Shown: in pieces, positions 7,772 through 16,833 of the stretch
How positions within the stretch are numbered: the stretch's first letter is position 1
Layout of the letters: each line of letters opens with the position of its first letter
Assembly: GCA_031551865.1 (NCBI GenBank)
Contig: JAVBMY010000004.1
Span: forward strand, 186,001-250,000
Source: Rikenella sp031551865
Lineage (GTDB): Bacteria; Bacteroidota; Bacteroidia; Bacteroidales; Rikenellaceae
Length of the DNA: 64,000 nucleotides
Direction: 5' to 3'
The notes under the pieces: model-generated
What the model was told of the DNA's origin: nothing
Seen by the model: the letters and a program-made list of their open reading frames with translations, nothing else
Database searches by the model: none
Program-made: the position numbers and the translations under genes

Positions 7772-8853
7772 TGCGCTTCGATCATTTTTTTAAGCCCGGC
7801 GTACACCTCTTCGGGGGTATGCACCACCCCGCCGGGACGGCCGAAGTGTTCGACACGCGTGGCACCGTTGGCCGCCAGCCGCACGTCTTCGACCATCTGG
7901 CCCATGCTCATTTCCACAGAAAGAATACCCTTGACTCGTCGCGCCAGCGAAGCGACCGGCTCCGAAGGGAACGGGAACAGGGTGATGGGCCTGAGCAGGC
8001 CTACTTTCAGCCCGTCGGCCCGGGCATCCTCGACTACCTTGGCGCAAATGCGCGACGATATACCGTAGGCCACCATCAGGTAGTCGGCGTCGTCGGTCTG
8101 TATGGTTTCGTAGCGGACCTCGTCGCGGCGCATGGTCTCGTATTTGGCCCACAACTTCAGGTTGTGCTTTTCAAGCGCTTCGGGGTCGATAAAGCACGAG
8201 GTGATAATATTTCGTTGGCGTGAAGCGGGTTTGCCGAGGGCCGCCCAGGGACATTGCTCGCGGATCTGCTCTTCGGTCAGGCGTTTCTTTTGCGGACTGA
8301 GCTGCACCTTCTCCATCATCTGGCCGATCACGCCGTCACTGAGGATCATGGCCGGGGTCAGGTATTTGAAAGCCAGTTCGAAGGCAAGGTCGACGAAGTC
8401 GTTCATCTCCTGCACCGAGTTGGGGGCCAGTACCGGCATCCGGTAATCACCGTGGCCCCCGCCCTTCACGGCCTGAAAATAGTCGGATTGCGAAGCTTGT
8501 ATGGTACCGAGCCCGGGGCCGCCGCGCGATACGTTGATCACCACACAGGGCAACTCGGCACCCGCCAGATAGGATAGGCCCTCGCACATCAGGCTGATGC
8601 CGGGGCTCGACGACGAGGTCAGCACCCGTTTGCCGCTGGCGGCGCCGCCGTAAAGCATATTGATCGAGGCGGGCTCACTTTCGGCCTGCAGCACGACCAT
8701 GCCGGTGGTCTCCCACGGGCGGAGTTCGGCAAGGGTTTCGAGCACCTCGGATTGGGGTGTAATGGGGTAGCCGAAGTAGCCGTCGGCACCGCAACGGATG
8801 GCCGCGTGTGCCAACACCTCGTTACCCTTCATTAGTTTTATATCGTCTTTCAT
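7768..8853 (-). CDS. vorB: 2-oxoacid:ferredoxin oxidoreductase, alpha subunit (VorB-type)
   Basis: This 361-residue subunit resembles VorB/KorA. The GNEVLAHAAIRCGADGYFGY start, PITPQSE and the ASGKRVLTSSSSPG loop are typical of the pyrimidine-binding domain. The C-terminal domain includes LLRPITLFPFPSE. The start at MKDDIKLMKG (8853) was preferred to a longer frame with an Arg-rich lead, since homologues begin here. Vor and Kor paralogues are hard to separate by sequence, so specificity for 3-methyl-2-oxobutanoate is only suggested by the compact size. It lies 90 bp after the ferredoxin subunit. Confidence 0.88.
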   Translation of the reverse strand: MKDDIKLMKGNEVLAHAAIRCGADGYFGYPITPQSEVLETLAELRPWETTGMVVLQAESEPASINMLYGGAASGKRVLTSSSSPGISLMCEGLSYLAGAELPCVVINVSRGGPGLGTIQASQSDYFQAVKGGGHGDYRMPVLAPNSVQEMNDFVDLAFELAFKYLTPAMILSDGVIGQMMEKVQLSPQKKRLTEEQIREQCPWAALGKPASRQRNIITSCFIDPEALEKHNLKLWAKYETMRRDEVRYETIQTDDADYLMVAYGISSRICAKVVEDARADGLKVGLLRPITLFPFPSEPVASLARRVKGILSVEMSMGQMVEDVRLAANGATRVEHFGRPGGVVHTPEEVYAGLKKMIEAQ

Positions 8854-8943
8854 GTAGTTCGTTCTTGGAACGGGCTCCCGCAGCCGTCGCCAGAGGCGCT
8901 TTCCATGCGGAAGCCCGGGCATACGGCGCTTGTTGCCGGAAAA

Positions 8944-9186
8944 TTATTTTGCGCCGGCATCATCGACTTTGGTGCGGTACACGGTAATGCAATTGTCGGG
9001 GCACACCTGGGCACAACCCGCACAACCGATGCAGGTATCGGGTGCCGAGGCGTAGCAATACCTGAATCCCATGGCGTTCACCTGAGCGGCAAGGCTGATG
9101 GTCTGCATCGGGCATACCGAAATACATACGCCGCAACCTTTGCAGCGCTGTTCGTCGACTTCTATCCGGCCTTTGATTTTTGCCAT
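8944..9186 (-). CDS. 2-oxoacid:ferredoxin oxidoreductase, ferredoxin (delta) subunit
   Basis: The 80-residue protein carries two complete 4Fe-4S motifs, CKGCGVCISVCP and CIGCAGCAQVCP, separated by about 30 residues. The start MAKIKGRIEVDE was chosen because it lies just before the first cluster, and a longer frame begins at 9213 or 9237. It is the first gene of the operon and passes electrons from the TPP/CoA core to soluble ferredoxin. Confidence 0.9.
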   Translation of the reverse strand: MAKIKGRIEVDEQRCKGCGVCISVCPMQTISLAAQVNAMGFRYCYASAPDTCIGCAGCAQVCPDNCITVYRTKVDDAGAK

Positions 9187-9278
9187 ATCTTTATACAAAA
9201 CGTTGGATTTCATCCGTCCGTTTTTCACGCTCGGCACCGTCCATCTGCGATGGCCGTGCCCTTGCTAATTAAAACGTT

Positions 9279-9286
9279 CAAAAGTA
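9279..9286 (-). promoter_or_regulatory. -7 element for the 2-oxoacid oxidoreductase operon
   Basis: The minus strand reads TACTTTTG, an exact TAnnTTTG match, about 90 bp before the ferredoxin-subunit ATG. No good -33 box is visible. Confidence 0.35.
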
Positions 9287-9349
9287 CTCCGGTATTTCGC
9301 AGACAGGAACTATTTCTAGAGAGATGATACGAAATCCAACCTGCATATA

Positions 9350-9391
9350 AATGAAAAAGCAGCGAATAACACTCTGCTATTCACTGCTTTA
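9350..9391 (-). terminator. Intrinsic terminator of the kind expected after a minus-strand gene
   Basis: A 12-bp stem (9357-9368 and 9378-9389, one G-U pair in the minus-strand RNA) is followed by TTTTTC on the minus strand. It lies just past the stop of the DUF1015 gene, the last gene of the serC operon. Confidence 0.75.
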
Positions 9392-9422
9392 ATCAAGCAC
9401 AAGGAAATGATGCCCAGCCTGC

Positions 9423-10667
9423 TTAATCCTCCAGCGAGTGAATCACCAGCCCGGAACGCAGTTTCGGTTCGAACCAAGTGGTTTTCGGGGGCATGATATT
9501 GCCCGTGTCGGCAATGTCGATGAGTTGCTTCATCGACACGGGATAAAGGGCGAAGGCTACGGCCGCATCGCCTTTGTCCACTCGCTGAGAGAGCTCACCG
9601 AGACCGCGGATACCACCCACGAAATCGACCCGTTTATCGGTACGCAGGTCTTTAATACCCAACAATTGATCCAGCACAAGGTCGGAAAGAATCGTCACAT
9701 CGAGTACGCCGATCGGGTCGGCATCGTTGTAGGTTCCGGGTTTGGCAGCCAGTTCGTACCACTGCCCGCCGAGGTACATGGCAAAATCATGCAACTGCGC
9801 CGGATGGTAGATTTCCTTTCCCTTGGGGGTGACCACGAAGTTTTCACTAAGTTTTTCGACGAGCTGTGCGGGCGTGAGTCCGTTCAGGTCTTTCACCGTG
9901 CGGTTGTAGTCGATGATCCGGAGCTGATTGTCGGGAAAGATCACGGCCAGGAAATAGTTATACTCCTCGCGGCCGGTGTGGTTAGGATTCTTGGCGCGGA
10001 ACTCCTGCCCCACCCTGGCGGCGGCAGCGGTACGGTGGTGCCCGTCGGCCACGTAGAGCGCAGGAATCGCGGCAAACAGACGGGTGATGCGTTCATTGTA
10101 TTCCGACGGCACAACCCAGAACCGGTGGCCGAAGCCGTCGCCGGGCGCGGTGAAATCATATTCGGGCGCTTTGGCCGAGACCACCTCGCCCACAATCTTG
10201 TCCATCTCGGCCACGGCAGGATAAGCAAAAAACACGGGCTCGATATTGGCCTTCTGGTTGCGCACGTGGATCATGCGGTCGTCCTCTTTGTCGGGGCGCG
10301 TGAGTTCGTGCTTTTTGATTTTCCCGGAGAGGTAGTCGTCAACGTTGCAGCAAGCCACCAGTCCGTATTGGGTGCGGCCGTCCATCGTCTGGGCGTAGAC
10401 ATAATAGTGCTCCTGAGGATCTTGAACCAACCAACCGCTGGCTTTCCACTTCGAAAAGTTCTCCATTGCCCTGTCGTAGGCGGCTTGCGAGTGCTCGTCG
10501 ATAATGGGAGCGAAATCGATCTCGGGCTTGATGATGTGGAGCAGCGACTTTTCGCCGGCCTCGGCTTTGGCCTCTTCGGAGCTGAGCACATCGTAGGGGC
10601 GCGAGGCTACCTCGGCAGCGTATTGTTTCGGGGGCCGTATCCCCTTGAAAGGTTTGATCAGTACCAT
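9423..10667 (-). CDS. DUF1015 family protein in the serine operon
   Basis: This 414-residue protein belongs to DUF1015, a family widely found beside serA and serC in Bacteroidetes and clostridia. It begins MVLIKPFKGIRPP. YVADGHHRTAAAARV (about residue 205) is the conserved motif, resembling the ParB/SerK-type kinase active-site loop. SerK in archaea is an ADP-dependent serine kinase of a related fold, so an amino-acid kinase role is an inference. The frame extends 31 codons upstream, but that part is translated palindrome sequence, so the start at 10667 is preferred. Confidence 0.85.
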   Translation of the reverse strand: MVLIKPFKGIRPPKQYAAEVASRPYDVLSSEEAKAEAGEKSLLHIIKPEIDFAPIIDEHSQAAYDRAMENFSKWKASGWLVQDPQEHYYVYAQTMDGRTQYGLVACCNVDDYLSGKIKKHELTRPDKEDDRMIHVRNQKANIEPVFFAYPAVAEMDKIVGEVVSAKAPEYDFTAPGDGFGHRFWVVPSEYNERITRLFAAIPALYVADGHHRTAAAARVGQEFRAKNPNHTGREEYNYFLAVIFPDNQLRIIDYNRTVKDLNGLTPAQLVEKLSENFVVTPKGKEIYHPAQLHDFAMYLGGQWYELAAKPGTYNDADPIGVLDVTILSDLVLDQLLGIKDLRTDKRVDFVGGIRGLGELSQRVDKGDAAVAFALYPVSMKQLIDIADTGNIMPPKTTWFEPKLRSGLVIHSLED

Positions 10668-10684
10668 AATGTAAATTAAAATCC

Positions 10685-10765
10685 CGTCATTGCGAGGGCT
10701 GCAAGGCCGAAGCAATCTTCCTAAGGAAGATTGCTTCGTTGTGCTTCGCAGCCCTCGCAATGACG
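10685..10765. repeat. Palindromic intergenic repeat, CGTCATTGCGAGG family
   Basis: Perfect 18-bp outer arms (10685-10702 and 10748-10765) enclose an inner hairpin made from GAAGCAATCTTCC and its complement. It sits between serA and the DUF1015 gene in the same operon, so it may act as an RNA stability or attenuation element. Relatives are at 24672-24760 and 62364-62470. Confidence 0.85.
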
Positions 10766-10775
10766 AAAAGAGTGT

Positions 10776-11699
10776 TTATTTATTCACTTGAAAACGTTTG
10801 TCGCCATCTTTGAAGAAAGCGACGATCTGGCGGGCAGCAGCCAGCCCGGCATTGATATTCGCCTCGGCAGTTTCGGCCCCCATCTTCTTGGGCGTGGCGA
10901 ACACGCGCGAGCCGCAGGCGGCCTGCAATTCAGCAAGGTTCGACGGCGAGATGTCGGTCACGTACTTAAGGTCGGTGCGTTCGGACAGGGCTTTGAGCAG
11001 TCCGGCCTCGTCGATCACCTCGGCGCGGGCGGTATTCACAAGCGTGGCGCCCTTAGGCATCGACATCAACAGGTCGTAGCCGATCGACTTTACGGTCTGC
11101 GGCGTGGCCGGAATGTGCAACGACAGGTAGTCGGAAGCGGCATAGAGTTTCTCCATCGAACCGAGATGTTGCACCCCGTCGGCAGCAAACACGGCCGGGT
11201 CGGTCACGAAGGGGTCATAGGCCGAAACCTCCATGCCGAGGGCGTGGCCGTAATGGCCCACAATACGGCCCACGTTGCCGTAGGCGTGTATTCCGAGGCG
11301 TTTGCCGCGGATCTCGGTACCGGTTCCGGCGGCAAACTGGTTGCGCGCCATGAAGATCATCATGCCGATGGCCAGTTCGGCCACGGCGTTGGAGTTCTGC
11401 CCCGGCGTGTTCATCGCCACGATACCGCGGGCGGTACAGGCCGCAAGATCAAGGTTGTCGTACCCTGCCCCGGCACGTACCACGACCTTCAGATTGGGCG
11501 CGGCAGCGACCACGTCGGCAGTCACTTTGTCGGAACGCACGATAAGCGCGTCGGCATCCGCCACGGCTTTCAACAGGTCGTCCTGCGCGACGTATTTTTC
11601 GAGCAGGGCCAGTTCACAGCCCGCTTCGGCGGCTATTTTCTTGATTCCCTCGACAGCCGCGGCTGCAAAGGGTTTTTCGGTGGCTAACAGGATTTTCAT
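10776..11699 (-). CDS. serA: D-3-phosphoglycerate dehydrogenase, short form
   Basis: The 307-residue NAD-dependent 2-hydroxyacid dehydrogenase catalyses the first step of serine synthesis. The nucleotide-binding motif LGIHAYGNVGRIVG lies near residue 137. VVRAGAGYDNLD is the substrate-binding segment. It lacks a C-terminal ACT domain, so serine feedback through ACT is not expected. The 3-phosphoglycerate role is inferred from its place between serC and the DUF1015 gene. Confidence 0.88.
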   Translation of the reverse strand: MKILLATEKPFAAAAVEGIKKIAAEAGCELALLEKYVAQDDLLKAVADADALIVRSDKVTADVVAAAPNLKVVVRAGAGYDNLDLAACTARGIVAMNTPGQNSNAVAELAIGMMIFMARNQFAAGTGTEIRGKRLGIHAYGNVGRIVGHYGHALGMEVSAYDPFVTDPAVFAADGVQHLGSMEKLYAASDYLSLHIPATPQTVKSIGYDLLMSMPKGATLVNTARAEVIDEAGLLKALSERTDLKYVTDISPSNLAELQAACGSRVFATPKKMGAETAEANINAGLAAARQIVAFFKDGDKRFQVNK

Positions 11700-12106
11700 T
11701 GCTTACTTTGATATGGTTATTATCGCTACGAAAGGTTTTTTCTGTACGGTCGGGCGCATACGCCCGTCGATTGGGCAGTTTGCATTTTTATGATTTGCAC
11801 GCAATGCACAAATCATAAAAATGCCGGAGGTATCGCATTGAGCCCACTTCGTGGCCTCTTTCTCCTGGCGCCTCAGCAATTGCCTCTGGCTTCCTCGCGC
11901 TATCTCGGCAGAATCCGCAAGCGGCCCCTGCTCCCGATACGCTACTCGGTCCAGGCAAGCTTGATTGCTCTCGGCTGCGGCGTCGGTCCACGCGGCGCGG
12001 GCGGTGCCTTGACTCCATTTTACGGACTTTTGCTCCTACTTATCCGGCAATCAAGTTCACTAATGATGTCCTCGTTTCGGTCGGCGCTCCCGGCACCCGG
12101 ATTCCC
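11700..12106. other. Intergenic region between serC and serA with an unexplained open frame
   Basis: 407 bp without a clear gene. It contains a 43-bp palindrome with 16-bp perfect arms (11782-11824) and, on the minus strand, a 110-codon frame without an ATG in its first 80 or so codons (12035 down to a stop at 11703-11705). This stretch may be a repeated sequence or a decayed gene. Confidence 0.55.
11782..11824. repeat. 43-bp palindrome
   Basis: Perfect 16-bp arms (GCATTTTTATGATTTG and its complement) flank an 11-nt loop. There is no U-run on either side, so it is not a classic terminator. Confidence 0.75.
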
Positions 12107-13183
12107 TTATTTGGCGTTCTCTTTTTCGAACTCCTGCATGGCGGACACGAGCGCTTCGACACTCTCGCGCGGCAGAGCATTGTAAGTCGAGGCGCGAAAA
12201 CCTCCCACCAGTCGGTGCCCCTTAATGCCGATGATGCCCCGGGCCTTGGCGAAGTCGATGAAAGCCGCCGGATCCATATCTTTGTATTTATCGGCGTAGA
12301 CAAAGCAGATATTCATCAGCGAGCGGTCTTCGACGGCCGCCGTGCCCTGGAACATCGGATTGCGGTCGATCTCGGCATAGAGCAACGCGGCCTTTTCCCG
12401 GTTGAGTTTCTGGATGGCCGGCACACCGCCGATCGACTTGAGCCAGCGGAGCGTTTCGCGTACCACGTAGATCGGGAACACGGGCGGCGTGTTGAACATC
12501 GAGCCCTCTTTGATGTGCGTGCGGTAGTCGAGCATTGTGGGGATCGGGCGCGACACTTTGCCGAGAATGTCCTCGCGCACGATGACGAACGTCACGCCCG
12601 CCGGGCCGAGGTTCTTCTGGGCGCCGCCGTAGATCATGCCGTATTTCGACACGTCGACCGGACGGCTCAGGATATCGGAACTCATGTCGGCCACCAGGGT
12701 CACGGGCGAATTGATGTCGCCGTGCATTTCGGTCCCGAATATGGTGTTGTTAGTAGTTACGTGCAAGTAGTCGAGGTCGGCAGGAATAGCGTAGCCTCTG
12801 GGGACATACGAGAAATTCTTGTCTTCGGACGAGGCCACGGTCACCACCTCGCCGAAAAGCTCGGCCTCTTTCTGGGCTTTCTTGGCCCACACGCCGGTTT
12901 TCACATAACCAGCCTTTTTGTCGAGCAGGTTGAACGGCACCATGCAGAACTGCATCGAAGCGCCGCCGCCCAGGAAAAGCACGTGGTAGCCCTCGGGAAT
13001 GCCGAGCAGCTCTTTCATCAGGGCCACCGCCTCGTCGAGGACGCTTTCGAAATCTTTGGTGCGGTGCGAGATTTCGAGTATCGATAGCCCGCTCCCGTTG
13101 AGGTCGAGAACCGCGGCAGCGGAGTTTTCAATGGCTATACGGGGAAGGACAGAGGGACCGGCATTGAAATTGTGCTTTTTCAT
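12107..13183 (-). CDS. serC: Phosphoserine aminotransferase
   Basis: This 358-residue PLP enzyme converts 3-phosphohydroxypyruvate and glutamate to phosphoserine and 2-oxoglutarate, and also acts in pyridoxal phosphate synthesis. It begins MKKHNFNAGPSVLP, the class V aminotransferase N-terminus of SerC. GGGASMQF binds cofactor phosphate and the Schiff-base lysine is in GGAQKNLGPAG. The longer upstream frame is AT-rich leader sequence, so the ATG at 13181-13183 was chosen. It is followed by serA and the DUF1015 gene on the same strand. Confidence 0.95.
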   Translation of the reverse strand: MKKHNFNAGPSVLPRIAIENSAAAVLDLNGSGLSILEISHRTKDFESVLDEAVALMKELLGIPEGYHVLFLGGGASMQFCMVPFNLLDKKAGYVKTGVWAKKAQKEAELFGEVVTVASSEDKNFSYVPRGYAIPADLDYLHVTTNNTIFGTEMHGDINSPVTLVADMSSDILSRPVDVSKYGMIYGGAQKNLGPAGVTFVIVREDILGKVSRPIPTMLDYRTHIKEGSMFNTPPVFPIYVVRETLRWLKSIGGVPAIQKLNREKAALLYAEIDRNPMFQGTAAVEDRSLMNICFVYADKYKDMDPAAFIDFAKARGIIGIKGHRLVGGFRASTYNALPRESVEALVSAMQEFEKENAK

Positions 13184-13408
13184 AAATTGCGTCAGTGTTG
13201 TTAAAAGGTTTCTGATAATTTCAGCGAGGAGCAAATATCGTGAAAAAATCAATGAGAAACGAAAAAATTTTAAGAACTTTGTGAACCTTTTTCTCAACAC
13301 CCCGGAAAAGTGGTCTTTCACCCGACGTTTTTCGCACCCGGCATCGTACGCATAGCTACCTTGCCCCGGCTAATCAAAACGTTCCCGTTCGACGAGGCTG
13401 TTCCCCCG

Positions 13409-14764
13409 ATGACACAGGATTTTACCAAGGGCCCCATAGGGCGCCAAATCATACTTTTCTCGCTGCCCATCATTCTGGGGAACTTTGTCATGCAGCTCTA
13501 CCAGATCATCGACAGTGCAATGGTAGGGCGCTACATTGGTAAAGAAGCGCTGGCTGCCGTGGGTGCCAGCGGGCCGGTGATCTTCGCCGTCATTTCGCTG
13601 GTCATCGGCATCGGCGGCGGCGCGTCGGTGGTCATCTCGCAATACTTCGGGGCTAAACAGTACGACAAAGTCCGCCAGACGAGCGACACGCTGCACATTT
13701 TCCTGCTGGCCGCCGGGGTGGTCATCGCCCTTGTGGGAATTTTCCTCAGCAAACCGATCATGCAGGCGGTCGGCCTGCCCGCCGAACTCATTCCGATGAG
13801 CGTGCAATACCTGCAGATTTTCCTGTCCGGCACGTTCCTGCTCTTCGGGTTCAACACCATCGCCGCCATCCTGCGTGGGGTAGGCGATTCGAAAACCCCG
13901 CTCTATTTCCTGATCCTGTCGGCGCTGCTCAACGTCGGGTTCGACCTGCTGTTCATCCCCGTTTTGGGATGGGGAGTGGCCGGGGCTGCATGGGCCACGG
14001 TACTTTCGCAGGCCATTGTTTACGTGTGGGCTTTGATCTATGTGAACCGTAGCAGCTCGATCTTCCACGTCAACTTCCTGAAACTCAAGTATAACGGAAA
14101 AATCTTCCGCCAGTGCCTCAATTACGGCCTGCCGACCGGAATCCAGCAAGCCTTCGTGGCCGTGGGAGGCGTCGCATTGGTCGGTATCGTCAACGGTTTC
14201 GGCACAGATGCCATCGCGGGCTATTCGGCCGGAATGCGCATCGACAGCCTGGCCATGATCCCCGCGATGAATTTCGCCATGGCGCTCACCAGTTTCACAG
14301 GCCAGAACATCGGGGCCGGATGCCTGGACCGGGTACACAAAGGGCTTCGAAAAACCCTGCTCTTCTCGTCGATCACCTGCGCCATCATCACCCTGGTCAT
14401 CATCCTTTGGGGAGAAGACATCCTGAGGCTTTTCTCGACCGACGAAGAGGTGGTCCGCATCGGGCAGGAGTACATGGTGATCGTCAGCTCGTTCTATCTG
14501 ATATTCAGCACCATGTTCGTGATCAACGGGATGTTGCGCGGAGCCGGGGCGGTGATCGTCCCCATGTTCTCGACCATCTTCTCACTTTGGATCGTACGCA
14601 TTCCGGTGGCCATGATCCTCTCGGATTCGATCGGCGAGCGGGGTATCTGGTGGTCGATCCCCGTCGGCTGGACCATCGGGCTCTGCGTGGCTTTCATTTA
14701 CTATAAAACCGGCAAATGGCAGAATCGCTCTATCTTTGCCAAGAATAAACAAACAGACTTATGA
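13409..14764 (+). CDS. MATE family multidrug/Na+ efflux transporter
   Basis: The 451-residue inner-membrane protein has about 12 hydrophobic segments in two similar halves. Features such as PIILGNFVMQLYQIIDSAMVG and GAKQYDKVRQ are typical of the DinF/NorM-like MATE group that exports cationic drugs using Na+ or H+. The start at MTQDFTKGPIG was chosen because the 33 upstream codons are not family-like. The stop overlaps the yicC start as ATGA. Confidence 0.9.
   Translation: MTQDFTKGPIGRQIILFSLPIILGNFVMQLYQIIDSAMVGRYIGKEALAAVGASGPVIFAVISLVIGIGGGASVVISQYFGAKQYDKVRQTSDTLHIFLLAAGVVIALVGIFLSKPIMQAVGLPAELIPMSVQYLQIFLSGTFLLFGFNTIAAILRGVGDSKTPLYFLILSALLNVGFDLLFIPVLGWGVAGAAWATVLSQAIVYVWALIYVNRSSSIFHVNFLKLKYNGKIFRQCLNYGLPTGIQQAFVAVGGVALVGIVNGFGTDAIAGYSAGMRIDSLAMIPAMNFAMALTSFTGQNIGAGCLDRVHKGLRKTLLFSSITCAIITLVIILWGEDILRLFSTDEEVVRIGQEYMVIVSSFYLIFSTMFVINGMLRGAGAVIVPMFSTIFSLWIVRIPVAMILSDSIGERGIWWSIPVGWTIGLCVAFIYYKTGKWQNRSIFAKNKQTDL
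14731..14738 (+). promoter_or_regulatory. Internal -7 element before yicC
   Basis: TATCTTTG lies inside the last codons of the MATE gene, 22 bp before the yicC ATG. It may allow yicC transcription independent of the transporter. No clear -33 box is seen. Confidence 0.4.
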
Positions 14765-15660
14765 TACGCTCCATGACCGGTTTCGGCCGGGCCGAAAAAT
14801 ACGTGACCGGCGAAACCGCGGGCCGCAAAATCATCGTCGAGGTGAAAAGCCTGAACAGCAAGCAACTCGACCTCTCGGCACGCATTCCCGCCATCTACCG
14901 CGAGAAAGAATACGAAATCCGCGGTGCGGCCTCCCGGACTCTGGTGCGGGGCAAGGTCGACCTTTTCATCTCGTTCGAAAACGCCGACGGAAGCCCCAAG
15001 TGTACGGGCGGCACCATCAATCCCGACGCCTTCCGCTCCTACTACGAACAGATCCGGCAATTGGCCGCCTCGGTCGGCCATGACGCCGATGCCGAACCGC
15101 TGGTACAGACCATCCTCAAGATGCCCGACGTGCTGCAAACCGAAGCGCCGGCGATCGGCCAGCCCGAATGGGATGCGCTCGACGCCGCAGTGGCCGAGGC
15201 GCTCGCCAACATCAACGCCTTCCGCGAACAGGAAGGCGCTGTATTGATCGCCGACCTGTTGGCCCGGGTCGCGACCATTGAAAGCCTGATGGGCGAAGTG
15301 GTGCCGTTCGAACCCGAACGCATCGCCACTGTCCGCAAGCGGCTCGCCGAAAACATCGAAGCCCTCGGCCTGAAGGTCGACCAAAACCGTTTCGAACAGG
15401 AAGTGATCTTCTACCTCGAAAAATTCGACATCACCGAAGAGAAAGTGCGCCTGAAACAGCACTGCGACTATTTCCGTACCGTATCCGCGACCGGCACCGA
15501 CGAGGGCGTGGGCCGCAAACTCGGTTTCGTCGCCCAGGAGATGGGGCGCGAGATCAACACCATGGGCTCCAAGGCCAACCATGCCGAGATCCAGAAGATC
15601 GTCGTGCGCATGAAAGATGAGCTCGAAAAAATCAAGGAACAACTGCTCAACCTGCTGTAA
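14761..15660 (+). CDS. yicC: YicC family endoribonuclease
   Basis: The 299-residue protein has the YicC N-terminal domain (MIRSMTGFGRAE, followed by EVKSLNSKQLD) and the C-terminal DUF1732 domain ending GSKANHAEIQKIVVRMKDEL. YicC proteins are ribonucleases acting on small RNAs and stress transcripts. The acidic and Arg-rich C-terminal block is intact. It is commonly upstream of gmk in bacteria. Here gmk lies about 11 kb downstream, and the fimbrial locus lies between the two genes. Confidence 0.92.
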   Translation: MIRSMTGFGRAEKYVTGETAGRKIIVEVKSLNSKQLDLSARIPAIYREKEYEIRGAASRTLVRGKVDLFISFENADGSPKCTGGTINPDAFRSYYEQIRQLAASVGHDADAEPLVQTILKMPDVLQTEAPAIGQPEWDALDAAVAEALANINAFREQEGAVLIADLLARVATIESLMGEVVPFEPERIATVRKRLAENIEALGLKVDQNRFEQEVIFYLEKFDITEEKVRLKQHCDYFRTVSATGTDEGVGRKLGFVAQEMGREINTMGSKANHAEIQKIVVRMKDELEKIKEQLLNLL

Positions 15661-15670
15661 ACCGTAGCAG

Positions 15671-15723
15671 AAGAAAGATGATCCCGCCGTGTTGGATACC
15701 CACACGGCGGGATCATCTTTTTT
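15671..15723 (+). terminator. Intrinsic terminator after yicC
   Basis: A 16-bp perfect stem (15677-15692 and 15702-15717) with a 9-nt loop is followed by six T residues. It lies 16 bp after the yicC stop. Confidence 0.9.
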
Positions 15724-15724
15724 A

Positions 15725-16197
15725 CCCGTTCCATGCCCCGGTACTGTTTGCCGGAGCGTAGGTATTCAGGCCGACACCGAAGCGCATAGAGCGGTCCGGA
15801 CAGCCGCAAACAGGAAAACGCAAGACGCCTGTCCGGAAAGAAAAAATCCACTACCTTTGCAAAACCGGGGATTCTATATCCTTGGCTAACATATATAGAC
15901 CGATTCCTTGTGAAAATCTGGCAGATTTAGAAGTGCGGTATCGGCAGACTCTATGATAGTACTCTATACTTTGTATAGCGTGGTATCGTCTGTTCGCACA
16001 TGGTTCCGCCAGAGCCACACAAGGTCAGATTGATCGCCACGCTTTTTTCTTTAGGTCGTATCGTACCAACTCCGGATACGGCAATCGGCGAAGGCACGGC
16101 CTTCGAAGGCAGGCGCCGGGTGCGAAAAAAACAAATGCGAATCAATTATTGTAATAAAAGAACGTGACAAGACGTTCCATCTATTAGCAACTGTATT
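15725..16197. other. Intergenic region upstream of the sigma factor gene
   Basis: About 470 bp with no convincing gene. It contains a -7-like element TACCTTTG at 15852-15859, a small palindrome CTATAC-TTT-GTATAG at 15964-15978 and a hairpin GAAGGC-ACG-GCCTTC near 16088-16102. If the -7 element is used, the sigma-factor leader would be about 330 nt, so regulation or a small RNA in this stretch is possible. Confidence 0.4.
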
Positions 16198-16833
16198 ATG
16201 ACAAAAATCGACCCGCGAGAGGAAGTCGCCTCGAAGATCAAAAAGTATTTACCCGTCGCTAAACACAAATACCACCAGGCAAAAGATGTTCCGGCCGATC
16301 TGGTGGAGGCATTGATACGAAATGAAGATGCAGCCTTCGACAGGCTGTATGTACATTTCTCAAGGCCCCTTTTTGATTTTCTGAACGCGCTGGTGCGCGA
16401 TGAAACGGAGGCCGAGAATATCATGCACAACACGTTTATGTATATTCTCGAAAAGCGCGACAGCATAGACTTTTCCAAAAGCATCAAAGGATTTCTGTAC
16501 ACCTGTTCCAAAAACTATGCGATTGATTTCTTTCGCAAGCGCAAACGCGAAAGAAGATACCAATCCGAACCGTTCTACGATTCATACACGGTGGCGGCCC
16601 ACGAGGAAACGGTCATAGCCGAAGAAACAGCCCTGCTGATCGAGATGGCCATTGCCACTATGCCCCCGAAGCGGCGGCAAATTTTCGAAATACAACGAAG
16701 AGAGGGAAAATCAAACAAAGAAATCGCCCTTGAGCTCGGCATCGCCGAATCGACCGTATCGGAACACCTGAGCGCAGCAAAAAACGATATAAAGCAAATC
16801 CTCCAACTGGCGGCTTTTTTTCTACAAATTTAG
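16198..16833 (+). CDS. ECF-type RNA polymerase sigma factor
   Basis: The 211-residue protein has sigma region 2 (DRLYVHFSRPLFDFLNALVR, then a DFFRKRKRERR end, residues about 50-120) and region 4 (MPPKRRQIFEIQRREGKSNK followed by a helix-turn-helix with GIAESTVSEHLSAAK, residues about 153-200). It belongs to the Bacteroidetes ECF group paired with FecR anti-sigma factors. An additional 40 residues precede region 2. The next gene on the same strand is fecR, 322 bp away, so the pair likely controls the fimbrial genes that follow. Confidence 0.9.
   Translation: MTKIDPREEVASKIKKYLPVAKHKYHQAKDVPADLVEALIRNEDAAFDRLYVHFSRPLFDFLNALVRDETEAENIMHNTFMYILEKRDSIDFSKSIKGFLYTCSKNYAIDFFRKRKRERRYQSEPFYDSYTVAAHEETVIAEETALLIEMAIATMPPKRRQIFEIQRREGKSNKEIALELGIAESTVSEHLSAAKNDIKQILQLAAFFLQI

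Noticed and set aside
15689..15889. A 66-codon frame after yicC
   Set aside because: It begins inside the terminator hairpin and has no family-like features.
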